A stretch of 64,000 bases of DNA from Tubiluchus corallicola (taxonomy: Eukaryota; Priapulida; Priapulimorpha; Priapulimorphida; Tubiluchidae): assembly GCA_030141605.1 (NCBI GenBank), contig JAQGDQ010000083.1, forward strand, positions 478,097-542,096, given 5' to 3'. The notes below the pieces were generated by a model. The model worked only from the letters and a program-made list of their open reading frames with translations. It searched no databases and was not told where the DNA came from. Position numbers and translations under genes: made by a program. Below are positions 14,331-24,829 of this stretch, in pieces (within the stretch, counting starts at the first letter, position 1; each line of letters starts with the position of its first letter).

Positions 14331-14891
14331 TGTGCAAAAAAAGCAAAAGTCAATTTTGCAAGAAGAATGGCTAAAGTTAAATCTCGATTTGCTGGACGTG
14401 CTCGAACTGAAATTAAGCAAGCAGACGCAGAGGCAATGCCCGGTAGTCGACGTTTTGTAGATGGAAAAGAGCAAACAAGAAAATGGGTAGCAACTTATTA
14501 CCAAGAAAATAATGCTCATTATATGGAACAAAACGATGTATATATATCATTGGCCACTAATGATGTTTATGCACAAAGTACCCTTATTTTAGCACATTCT
14601 TTGAAAGTCACTGGGAACAAACACCTATTGGTTATCATGGTAACAAATGCAGTTTCATCATTAATGATATCACAGCTTGGCACTGTTTATGACAAAGATG
14701 AGTTTGTTGAAAAACGGAAGAACCAAAGCATAGATACGCAGCTTCTTCATGAGCGACCCGAGCTACGCTGCACTTATGTTATTAAGCTTCACTGCTGGTG
14801 TCAGGTGAAATATCCGAAGGGCATGTTTCTTGATGCTGACACATTAATTTTGCAGAATACTAACGTCTTATTATTGCAACTTCTACAGACT
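14331..14891 (+). pseudogene. Chimeric relic: Gag-like helical segment joined in frame to a glycogenin fragment
   Basis: One open frame holds two unlike parts. The first (about 14331-14534) is Ala/Lys/Arg-rich and helical (KAKVNFARRMAKVKSRFAG), like the coiled-coil stretches of BEL/Pao Gag; this is a weak resemblance. From 14535 to about 14870 it matches the N-terminal part of glycogenin, the GT8 enzyme that self-glucosylates to prime glycogen: YISLATNDVYAQSTLILAHS, the RPEL block, KLHCW and the metal-binding DAD motif in FLDADTLILQN (residues 156-158 of the frame starting at 14367). The self-glucosylated Tyr region and the whole C-terminal half are missing, and the frame stops 21 bases after the match. 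About 110 codons run without an intron, which suggests a reverse-transcribed copy. BEL/Pao pol remnants begin about 45 bp downstream on the same strand. It cannot encode an active enzyme. Confidence 0.75.
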
Positions 14892-14937
14892 TAAAAAGGC
14901 AGTTGCAAGGCTTTTGTGAGTGAAAGTCATTATGAAC

Positions 14938-15860
14938 AACTTTACAAAATCACAAAAAGACAGATCGCGTCTTCTCAATATTAGAAGAGAGAGATTTTTG
15001 TTACAGAGTTGGAGCAAGCAGAAAAGACGATTCTCAGCTACATCCTATGACGACACTTTACTCAGGAATGATCCTATGATGACACTTTACTCCTACTTAT
15101 CTGCAGGACAGCCTCTCTCCAAATCGAGGAAGATAGCAAAGTTAAATCCCGTCCCGACCAAGGATGGCCTCATCGTTGTTGGAGGGCGACTTAGAAATGC
15201 AGCGCTATCTAAGGCTGCCAAACATACTCGTCTCTAAGTGTCAAACATCTCCGAGGCTGCCTGAGTGTCGTTGTCTCTACGCACACCTAGAGAGCTAGAA
15301 AATGGCAGATTTGCCAGATGATCATGTAGAAGGAACTCACACTTTTGAGTGTGTAGATGTTGATTGCTTTGGAACCTTTTATGTCGTCAGAGGGCGTGCG
15401 AAGGTTAGGCGATATGGCCGTATTTTTACTTGCACCACCACAAGAGCAGTTCACCTAGAGATCCTATATACCCTTGTGACCAGCTCTTTTATTCAAGCGC
15501 TGCAACGTTTCATAAGCCGAAGAGGTCCACCAAGAATAATCAGGTTTGATCGGGGTACAAATTTTGTTGGCGCCCATGAGGAACTTCTGATTCTATTTCA
15601 GAATGGAATCACAGTCAAATTAAAAGTACTCTACGACGGAAAGATGTGGAGTGGATCTTCAACCCTGCTTCAGCTAGCCATTTTGGTGACTTCTTCCAGT
15701 GCATGATTAGAAGTGTAATGACTAGTTTTTAGTCAGCCTCCTGGAACAGCAAACAGTAGACGACGAAGTACACTTGTTCTGCCTAGTTGAAGCCATTTTG
15801 AACAGCGGCTCCCTTCCCATTGTTTCAGACGATCCAAATGACTTACAAACCCCCTGCACT
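14938..15860 (+). pseudogene. BEL/Pao retrotransposon pol remnant (pre-integrase linker and integrase core)
   Basis: The frame at 14938-15234 has the segment that precedes the integrase in BEL/Pao polyproteins: ERFLLQSWSKQKRRFS, then LSKSRKIAKLNPVPTKDGL and VGGRLRNAALS. A stop follows, and the zinc-binding H2C2 module expected next is deleted. The integrase core resumes at about 15302: MADLPDDHVEGTHTFECVDV, DCFGTFYVVRGRAKVRRYG, CTTTRAVHLEI and GPPRIIRFDRGTNFVG. The two catalytic Asp regions are recognisable as D..CFG and D.GTNF. A frameshift near 15655 leads to FNPASASHFG, and further stops separate TVDDEVHLFCLVEAILNSG and IVSDDPNDLQ, ending near 15860. No LTRs were identified. The copy is dead. 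Confidence 0.85.
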
Positions 15861-16439
15861 GCCAGCTGGCAGCTTTAAGTGCAGAACTAATACAATAAGA
15901 ATCAGCCGAGTAACACATATAGTTATACCAAAGTGCATGAATGGATGTCAAAGCAAAGAAGCAAGTAGGTTTCAAGTAGGGGCAAGGCCGTGAGACCCAA
16001 AAAAGGCCTGCATGAGTTTAAACAGCTGGAACTGGTCAAGAGTTGGATCAGTAAGAAAAAAATGCTGTGTACAGCTAATGCAATGCTACATAATAACAAA
16101 AATGCTGTACAAATGCCACATATACTCGGGTCAAAACTTTAGCAGTCTTTTGATTAGAAGAAGAATAAAATAAGCTATCGTTATTAGTGATAGAATACAG
16201 TAACGAGAAGAACAATTAAATCTTGCTTTTACAGATCATATAGCAATACTGTTTCTATTAGTTTAGTTTGCCCAGTGTTCTAGCAAAAACTCAGGCCTGT
16301 ATTAATATACTACTAGCAATGGCCCCGCAAAGTATTTTGCGTATAAATACTGTAACACTTATAACCAAAAATACGCAAACATCCTACATAGTCCTCATTT
16401 ATAAGGCAAAGACAGTTGCAGCGGCTTTTACTGAATTAA
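15861..16439. other. Sequence between relic and repeat family 2
   Basis: No gene is supported. Near 16311-16350 the sequence TACTAGCAATGGCCCCGCAA followed by TTTTGCGTATAAAT resembles the start motif seen again near 17079 (CCCGGCAAAAGAATTTTGCG) and 17612 (TTCAAAATATTTTGCATAAA), and may mark the left end of family 2. Confidence 0.4.
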
Positions 16440-17040
16440 AGTTATAAAGTTCTAGACAGAACAATTCAAAACGTCAGCAGTTTTCCAAGCGAGAATTGCC
16501 GAAAATGAACCTCTGATCAACTCGTCCCAGCTCTTTTTGGTGGAAGCGCCCTAAAACGGAATCCGCACCGTCGCATAGCCCAGTTTCTCCTCTTTCCAAC
16601 GAGCTGTGTGTCGCCTTCCGTGAGTCCCACCAGGCGCCGCTAGAACGTTTATTGTGCAGGCTGTTTGGCCAAACTTTCGAAAAAATCGGTTGTTGGGGCC
16701 CGGGAAAACGCCTGTTGTGGGACGCCGTGGTCCTCTCGCAAATTCTTAGTATGCCTACTACACCCACCACTGAACGGGCTATGCAACCATTACCAGCACC
16801 ACCCTCAGCCCATTCCCCTTATCTCGAAATAAGAGGTAAGCAAATTGCAAATTTTTGCGAAAAATTGTCAAAATGAGCGTTTTTGGAGGTTTTCGCCCCC
16901 CCCCCGTTCGTCCCGGTGGGCCCGATTCGAAAAATAAACCCCCAATGGCAAATCTGTGAGTCTAGACCTTTCGTTTGACACACAGATCGTCGAGAATGGT
17001 GCCGTCGTTGGAGCTGTAGCCTCGTCGGTTACATATATAC
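16440..17040 (+). repeat. Dispersed repeat family 2, copy A
   Basis: It aligns with 17915-18360. Shared blocks include AGGCTGTTTG, GGGAAAACGCC, GGGA(C/T)GCCGTGG, CCAATGGCAAATCTGTG, and an end block GCCGTCGTTGGAGCTGTAGC plus CTCGTCGGTTA followed by ATAT. It contains a C run at 16897-16905. TACTAGC-type starts and short palindromes occur in some Helitron-like elements, but that class is only a guess. Confidence 0.75.
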
Positions 17041-17117
17041 CCTACACCACCCTGATTAATATATGCGATTAGCCAAACCCGGCAAAAGAATTTTGCGCAT
17101 AAACTCACAAGAAAAAC

Positions 17118-17515
17118 CAACACCACACCACACCAACCAGCCACACCACTCAAAGTACTCCTCACCATACACAACACCATACCACCCACACCACCCACAC
17201 CATAGCACACCACCCACAAAACACACCACACCCACCACAGTACACCAACACCACCCACACCACACTGCCCACAGCCTGCCACCTCATCAGATTATCCACA
17301 CCACACCACTACCACCACAGTACACCAACACCACCCACACCACACTGCCCACAGCCTGCCACCTCATCAGATTATCCACACCACACCACTCAGACCGCAC
17401 TAAACCACACCCACCACACCACTACACCAACCCCCCACACACGCTACCACCCCACCACACCATCCACAGCACACCCTCGCCACCACACCACAACATACAA
17501 CACCCACCACATCAT
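17118..17515. repeat. CCACA-rich satellite with an 80-bp higher-order unit
   Basis: A degenerate CCACA/CCACCACA array. Within it 17231-17310 and 17311-17390 are 80-bp copies identical apart from the first bases. GAT/GAC triplets follow at 17520-17570. The array lies between copies A and B of family 2. His/Pro/Thr-rich frames here are artefacts. Confidence 0.93.
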
Positions 17516-17914
17516 ATGGTGATCATGATGTTGATGACGATGATGATGACGACGACAACGATGACGACACCTACAGCACCAACACCAACAGTACAGCATC
17601 AGAGTGAAACCGTTCAAAATATTTTGCATAAAGTCGAAACCGTGTCCTATAATAATGAGTCTGTCTATCAATGATCAATAATGCACAGACATTCTACATA
17701 GTTTTGTTTGCTGCTTCTCAGATGACAAGAGGCTAACAGAACTTACTTGTAAAATCTGTAACATTGTAGAACTACAGGTGAAGACAATTCCTGGAACAGC
17801 CGCGTGATTCAAAGACAATGGATGTTCCAAATAACGTGCAGCACAGGGGGTAAAAAAGAATTTCGAAATACACCCCCTCGTTTCATCTAGTATACATTTC
17901 TCCTAATAAAACCA

Positions 17915-18360
17915 CCAACAGTTTGTCCACCGTTTGGTCCTCTTTCTGCTGGCGTGCCTATTTTTTCCCATCATACCAAAACTGTTGCACAGATTGAGTT
18001 TTTCTAGAGGCTGTTTGAGCATTTTTCTGAAAAATTTGCGTGGTTGGGTCCTGGGAAAACGCCCGTCACGGGATGCCGTGGCCCTCCCGCGAAATCTAGA
18101 GATGACTATAACACCCACCGTTGAATTGGCTATCTAGCCACTACAATCAGCACCCGGGGAACATTCCCATTCTCTAGAAATAAAAGGTATAAGTTTTACA
18201 AACAAAGTCGAAAAAGGGCATTTTTTGAGGTTTCTCGCCATCCGTTCGTCCCCTTGGGTTCTGTTCGAACAATAAGTCCCCAATGGCAAATCTGTGGGTC
18301 CTTTGGTTTTTCGCCGAGAATGATGCCGTCGTTGGAGCTGTAGCCTCGTCGGTTATATAT
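17915..18360 (+). repeat. Dispersed repeat family 2, copy B
   Basis: Second copy of family 2, in the same orientation as copy A and ending at the same block (GCCGTCGTTGGAGCTGTAGC) followed by TTATATAT. It is diverged by substitutions and small indels, so the pair is not a recent duplication. Confidence 0.78.
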
Positions 18361-18831
18361 CACAATATATCATAAAAAAACATACGATGATTTTATACCA
18401 ATACGAATATCATAGTTTTTTTTTATATTATTGCTGAAAGGTTTCTGCTGACTACATGAAGAAAAGGAAAGAGAAAACAGAGTACAAATTAAAGGACGTA
18501 TTAGTCATGTTATATATTGGTTGTAAGTATTTGATAATAGAAACACATTATAATACATACTGGTACTACGATGCAGAAAAATTTAACTATTTAATGTAAT
18601 GTATTTTTGTGCTGCGCCTATTTAATAAAATGTAACCCGAGTACAACACAAATATTATATGCACAACCATAATTATGTTGTTAATCATGTTTACCATGTT
18701 TGCAGTGGAGATTGTGTCAGATTACTAAATTACGTTTTTTTTTTCTGATGGACTAATTAAACTAAAATGAGTAAAGGGAGATCATCAAAAAGAAGAAACT
18801 ACATGAAGCCCTAATCACACTCGTATTTCAG

Positions 18832-18941
18832 TGTCTTCGTCGGAGAAGATTCGTATTGCTCGACTGAAGGCACGCCATCTAATGGAGGAACAATTGGGCA
18901 GAAGCCACGTCGACTTCAGCGATGATGACGGCAGTGATTAA
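18832..18941 (+). CDS. Last coding exon of an unrecognised gene
   Basis: A good acceptor (CACTCGTATTTCAG) precedes an exon that enters with two bases of a split codon, reads 35 codons and ends in TAA at 18939-18941. It encodes SSSEKIRIARLKARHLMEEQ followed by LGRSHVDFSDDDGSD. GC content rises clearly against the AT-rich flanks, as in a conserved coding exon. The first part is a basic amphipathic helix and the C-terminus is acidic with Ser (DFSDDDGSD), a typical CK2-type phosphorylation context. I do not recognise the family. The exons before it are not identifiable within this window; they probably lie upstream across or beyond the repeat cluster at 13-18 kb. Confidence 0.62.
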
Positions 18942-19732
18942 ACTTTAAACACAAATATACAATGTATTCCCGATGCGAGCTATGGACGTTAAATTTCTTA
19001 ACGTCGCACGTGCCCTCAAGACTTTTCTATTTTGAACAAGAAACCAGTTTCAAAGTTAAAATGTTAAAATGAGAAGTAACGAATATAGATATAGGTTTTT
19101 GGTTATTTATGTATAGTTATATTTATACTTAGCCCACTTATTGGATAACGTTAACACACTGAATCGCAAAGTAATTTTGTCAGACTTATAAAGAAAGAAA
19201 ATGCAATTTAATATTACGTGACATTGTGATAGATATTATTAAAGGACAAATCAACTTTCAATATTATATATTAGTGAGGGGAAGTTGTTCGTGAAGGGAA
19301 GCGTTGACGGACCTACGTCTGACTGTACATGTGTAGTTGTATACAGTCAGACCAAGCCCCCCCCCTCTTCACTAAAAATGTCTCAGTTGACCAACGTACA
19401 TAGACAGGAAACAATAGACACAATACGTGCTTAGAGACGGATGGCGATGATATTGTGGAGGAGTTGCTAATAGACCACAACATTGAGTTCACCTCCGAGG
19501 AACTCTCAAGACCTTCTCAATGACCAGCAACAGATGGCAGTTAAAAAAATACCACTAAAGGAGTAAGATGGAAGGCAAGATATTCAGAAGCCCAATGAGT
19601 TTAAGGAAGGTCCTAGTACAGCAAAGGAAAACACCAGGTGGAAAGTTAATAGACATGTACACGCTAGGTAACTCCCATTAGCTGCAATTAAATTCATTCT
19701 GCATGAAGTCTGACATACAACTCATGTGTAAA

Positions 19733-19804
<72 letters not shown>

Positions 19805-20848
19805 TCGTTCTGGTCGGTTGTGTAAAAATAATCGCAGAGATCTTAGTTTTAAGAACGTTTAAGATTAATCACAGTTGTTTCTTATTTTCATTAACAGTAT
19901 AATAAATAATGATTATAAGTGCTGGTTTCGAAGTTTTCGTTAATGGTTTTTTCATTGGACATGTATTTGTGTAAGTTTAACTTTGTGGATCTGTTCAAAC
20001 AAATTAAACATATTATATTATATTATATATAATATGTAAACGTATTATATATATATTATATTACGTTGATTATATGAATTATATATATATGTATGTATGT
20101 ATGTATTTCCAACAATTCATGCAACAAATCTTGCAAACAAACAAAAATACTTTATACTGTCTGCTTTCAACTATTTTCTTGATTTTATTGATGCCAAAAT
20201 TGAACAACAACTTCTACAGTGAGTGTAAGCGACGATTATTCTAACTACGTAGGTGTACAATTTTAATTAAAAATAAGCACCACAAGCATTAAAACGACAA
20301 AAATTAACAGTTAAAACCCAAATCCCACGGCAAGAAAATATTGGTGACGAAGGCCAATCACACAAGTTAATCTTAACTTGAATAATGATTCAGCATACTT
20401 GTAAATATAGCGAAATGATATTAGTCTAAGGAAAACGTGCTAGATTTTTTGAAGTACATTTAAACATTATTAAGTACTACCAAACGCGTCTTATACATAA
20501 GAAGTGCCACATTAATTTGAGAACTGAAATGCGAAGAGTTAGTGTGACAAAGGAATTTAGGCGATCATACTACATAATCTTTTGTTTTGGATTTTTATGT
20601 ACCATAAATCTCTGCCAAATATTGCAGGGCATGAAAGATCACTGAATGATTGTAATAAAGAATTCGCATTGAATTTCCATTTGTTCGTTTATAATGTTTG
20701 CAACACGAATGCTGAGTCAATGTAAACAAGTTTTCCTACTTTGCACTTGTTCCTTGTCTGTCAGAGTCTACAAGCTGTAATTACAAGTTTTAAATGATTT
20801 AAAAATTGGATATAAACCAGCTTCATTATTAGTTTTTCGTATTTTCCG
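18942..20848. other. Intergenic: CT microsatellite, hairpin, AT-rich stretch
   Basis: A perfect 11-bp hairpin (GTCTGACTGTA / TACAGTCAGAC) lies near 19315-19350 and is followed by a C run. A (CT)n tract covers 19737-19803. At 20015-20105 TA/TATATAT words and (GTAT)n form a fragile AT-rich block. No gene is supported. Confidence 0.6.
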
Positions 20849-22171
20849 CTATGGTCTTGGCTGCAGTGGCATAGCTTGAGTTAATTCGTTTGCTCTTTGT
20901 GCATGTTGATTGGACGATTCTAATGTATTCGAAAGATCCGGGCCAGACGAGACTGCATTTCTTCTCCGGAGTATCTTAAACTCCTCCCTAAAGCATCTCC
21001 GATATTCTGCGCTGGCCAAACAATAGATGTACATGTTGAACGCATGATTCATGCATGTAAGGTAACTGGCAAATGAACGACAGGCCACATAGACATCGTT
21101 GGTAATACTGCGGAATGTGACACGCTGAATAATAGCAAAGATGACATTTGGTGTTGTAAGAGTAATGTAAGTCACAGAAACAGTTACCAGAAACACGTGT
21201 AGGCGGCGTTGCTCTGTAGCATCTTCAACCTGTTTGGCTGTTGGTCTTCTAAAATTGTTGCTCCTCAACTTCATTTGTCGTCTATAGCCTCTAATGACCA
21301 AAGGATTAAGCGAAGCAACAATAGCAGTCGGTATGATCTGACCAATAAATGCTCTTGCCCAAGAATAAAAGTATTTGTACGCAGGATGTAGCGTGACTGG
21401 TTTGTAAGATGTCTCCGTATAAGTTACTTCCGCTGTTTCTTCATCAAACCACTTCTTTACCGTTTTTGAAAAAAATTCTGGTGTAATAAGTAACAATGCT
21501 GAACAGAATATGAGTAAGACAACAACATTGACAACACGCCTCTTACGTATGATTCTGACCTTCAGTGGGTGACAAATGGCAATGTATCGGTCCACAGTCA
21601 GTGCTGCTGTAAGATAGTTGCTGGAATATATAAACCAGTTGAGAAATGGGTTGAAGCACTTCGCAAGAAATGTAGCCGCTTGTATAGATGATGTTGCGAC
21701 TAGATATTTGGCCAAGGCGTAACTCAGATAGACATGAATCACGATGATATCTGCAATAGGTATCCAACGCAGGTATGTGTACGACACTTCTTGCAAACGC
21801 TTGCTATTCCAGAAAATGACAATATTTACCACATTTCCAACTAAACCAAAGACATAAGCCACAGGAACACCGTAGCCAAACAGGTAGTAACTAAGTGTAT
21901 TTCGGCTGAATTTCTCTTCCTGTGAATGATCTTTAGTTTTGACAACATTGCTGTTGCTATTATAGTATTCAGTGTTGGCTGATGTTGTGTTATTCACAAT
22001 AACATCAATTCTTTTTCCATTGGTTGTGTTTGACCTCCCGTTGTTATCTTCAAATCTATTGTCACCAAAATGAATAAAATTTCGTAAAAAATTCTCATTG
22101 TTCTCTTTTTGAAGTTCAACTCCATGAATGAGCAAATTTGCTACGAAGAATAGCGAAAGTCTGCCTTTCAT
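20849..22171 (-). CDS. Class A (rhodopsin-like) GPCR, FMRFamide/neuropeptide-receptor type
   Basis: Complete intronless frame of 440 residues. A signal peptide (MKGRLSLFFVANLLIHG) leads to an N-terminus of about 90 residues with N-glycosylation sites near Asn48, Asn60 and Asn61. Seven helices fit roughly 97-121, 131-157, 172-197, 211-231, 271-295, 322-347 and 360-384. Landmarks are GNVVN in helix 1, the helix-2 Asp in IADIIV (Asp141), DRYIAICHPL after helix 3 (Arg195) and NMYIYCLAS in helix 7 in place of NPxxY. The helix-7 and helix-8 region (N..FNMYIYCLASAEYRRCF) is like invertebrate FMRFamide-receptor relatives. The usual CWxP of helix 6 is absent (VTYITLTTP). No Cys exists in the second extracellular loop (about 232-268), so the standard disulfide to helix 3 cannot form. 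It would act in the plasma membrane through G proteins; the ligand is unknown. The long single exon may reflect a retroposed or expanded receptor family. Confidence 0.9.
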   Translation of the reverse strand: MKGRLSLFFVANLLIHGVELQKENNENFLRNFIHFGDNRFEDNNGRSNTTNGKRIDVIVNNTTSANTEYYNSNSNVVKTKDHSQEEKFSRNTLSYYLFGYGVPVAYVFGLVGNVVNIVIFWNSKRLQEVSYTYLRWIPIADIIVIHVYLSYALAKYLVATSSIQAATFLAKCFNPFLNWFIYSSNYLTAALTVDRYIAICHPLKVRIIRKRRVVNVVVLLIFCSALLLITPEFFSKTVKKWFDEETAEVTYTETSYKPVTLHPAYKYFYSWARAFIGQIIPTAIVASLNPLVIRGYRRQMKLRSNNFRRPTAKQVEDATEQRRLHVFLVTVSVTYITLTTPNVIFAIIQRVTFRSITNDVYVACRSFASYLTCMNHAFNMYIYCLASAEYRRCFREEFKILRRRNAVSSGPDLSNTLESSNQHAQRANELTQAMPLQPRP

Positions 22172-24138
22172 TTTATTTACTGAGCCTTTTTGGTAAAACG
22201 CTTAATTGTAACTGCTATTTTCTATGAGACACTGCAAGTTTTTAAGGCATAGTCACAGGTTTCAGATGTGCGCATCTCTCAAAGCGCATCGCCAATTATC
22301 ACAGCATAATAGAGCGACATTATAACGGACGTAAATGTGTCACTTCGCAAATTGGCTCCTGAATGCCATGGTTTTGTTATTAGAATGACTAATTTTTGTT
22401 TGCTTTTCTACAAATTTGTTAAACTAATTGACATGCGGGATGCATAAAACATTTATTGTTTTAAGAGGTAAAGTGGCTATATTAACCTAAATTAACGTAG
22501 ATACCACTCATTGTATCTATATAGCGACACTGTTGCAATCGTGTCCGTCAGTAAAAATATTAATCTGATGGTAAAAAAAATTAACAAAACTTTACATTGA
22601 TGAGTAGTGTTATGTATCCATGCGTAAATATAGCAATATTGAGTGAATTTACATCCAAACGTGCAAGCATAACGCCGTGACCGTGTCTGCACTGACTATA
22701 CCTGGTCGAGGGTGGTTAACTCATGCCAATACTAAATCTTGTAGATAATTATTGTGCTCAAGCGTGATTAACCAGTGTGCACAATGCCTGTGTTTAATTT
22801 GAAATTTCCTGACTCTGCTTACTACATACTTTTGGAGTCATTTAGTATGTTACGACTAGACAGACAAAGCCGTTTGCCATCATTTTCACATTTTGGCTCC
22901 TGTCTCAGACCTGTAATCAATCAGATATTTTTTATATTTGTCATTTTAATATACACCATCGTCTCAGGCCCTACTTCAGGTGTCTAACCTGCAAGTTTCG
23001 TGGCTTTAGTTACTATAGTTTTAGAATTATTCAGTGCTACGCATTTTAGCTCCTATTTAAAACTCCAATTATACAGTTACCTTACAAACTCACAATACAT
23101 TTTTCTATTAAATCGGGCCACAATCCCAGCTTTTTTAACCACATTGTTAACTGTCCTTACCAGAGTCGCGTAGCAAGTGTTTGTGATGACCAGAAGGAAA
23201 AACACTGCTGGCGCCCCAAGTTTTAAATATTTTGATCTTTTGTTTCCTTGGTGAAACCAAAAATTGTGCACGTTTTTGGCGTTCCTGAGTTCCACATTTC
23301 TACATGATAGGGTAAACGAATTTTTTCCTTTGTTTGATTTGTAGTACTGCACCATAGTAACTCTTTTCTGTGCATTAGTTGCTCGCAACACGATAGTCCT
23401 TGACCGTTCAGGTCCAACATTAAAACAAAATAAATTCCAAAATTATGAAAGATACAGAACGCTGCAGGTTTTCACAATAATACAATTGGCATTAAATTTT
23501 GGAGAAACGCCACTGTTTTTCCAAAAATTATCCATCTGTTAAACCACGAGCCACCCTATACATGTTGTTAAATAACAAATTTAGCATTTTTTTTCTAGGC
23601 TCTGCGTAGTAATTAAGTCAGCTACGATGTTCTCTGACTAGACAATTTTGCTGTAGTTTGAAAACTTTTTAATAGTTTTATTAATGTCGGATTAGTTTCT
23701 GATTCAGTGCGTTTGCATAGCAAATTCGTCCATTAGTCTGGGTTAAGCTTTTCTAGTTATTCACATGTCCTGAGTTTCCATTTCATGAGGATCATTTTGA
23801 GATCAAGTTCATCGCTCTATGTTATTTCTAACATAAGATAATCTACGTTGAAATTGAGGTGCACGCTACGCACTGATAAGTATAATCTTGAGAAAATCGA
23901 TGTTAAAGTTAGCCATTGTGTTTTGTCGCATTTCTACAAAACACTTAGTAATCGCACAAATGTTGGTTGCTACGAACTTTGCAATAACACATTGAAGTTA
24001 TGTTTAAATCCAGTAGATGACTCTTACGGATGGCTCAAGTAGATGATGAAGATCTGGGCTTGGCAACAGAAAAACAGGAAACAAAATGGCTGCTCCCATC
24101 AGTTACTGTCGGAGTTTGAAAAACAAGTTTTTTACTAG
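22172..24138. other. Upstream of the GPCR; no other gene recognised
   Basis: 22172-22500 is the 5' flank of the receptor on the minus strand; no clear TATA box or initiator stands out. The rest has only short frames that match nothing known. CCTGCAAGTTTCGTGGCTTTAG near 22990 has a diverged counterpart near 25120 (CCTGCAAGCTTCGTGACTCTAG), probably pieces of one dispersed repeat. Confidence 0.45.
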
Positions 24139-24155
24139 CAGCAGCAGCAGTAGCA

Positions 24156-24216
<61 letters not shown>

Positions 24217-24241
24217 AAGTAGCAGTAGCAGTAGCAGTAGC

Positions 24242-24312
<71 letters not shown>

Positions 24313-24345
24313 AGGGGGGCAGAGCAGCAGAGCAGCAGAGCAGAC

Positions 24346-24385
<40 letters not shown>

Positions 24386-24500
24386 TGTAGTGTTAGTAGA
24401 GTAGAGTAGTAGGTGGGGGTGGGGGTGAGTGTGTGGTGTAGTAGTAGTAGTGTAGAGTGTGTAGTGTGTGTGTAGTGAGTAGTGTAGGGTGTAGTGTAGT

Positions 24501-24564
<64 letters not shown>

Positions 24565-24638
24565 CAGTAGCAGCAGTGCAGTAGCAGTAGCAGTAGCAGT
24601 AGCAGTAGCGGTAGCAGTAGCGGTAGCAGGGGTAGAGA

Positions 24639-24671
<33 letters not shown>

Positions 24672-24815
24672 CAGCAGCAGCAGCAGTGCAGCGCAGCAGC
24701 AGCAGCGCGCAGCGCAGCAGCAGCAGCAGTAGTAGTAGTAATAGCAGTAGCAGTAGTAGTAGTGGTAGTAGTAGCAGCAGCAGTAGCAGTAGCAGTAGTA
24801 GTAGTGGTAGTATTA
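24139..24815. repeat. Compound AGC/AGT trinucleotide array
   Basis: AGC-rich blocks (24139-24240, 24560-24740) alternate with AGT-rich blocks (24240-24312, 24345-24382, 24495-24565, 24645-24672) and short GT/GTAG interruptions near 24383-24490. Ser or Val homopolymer frames are artefacts. Confidence 0.97.
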
Positions 24816-24829
24816 GTTTCTAGCCAGAA

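Noticed and set aside
17063-17674. 203-codon His/Pro/Thr-rich frame
   Set aside because: It lies in the CCACA satellite and family 2 copies.
23077-23391. 104-codon minus-strand frame with one hydrophobic segment
   Set aside because: No family resemblance, no splice signals and no poly(A) context.
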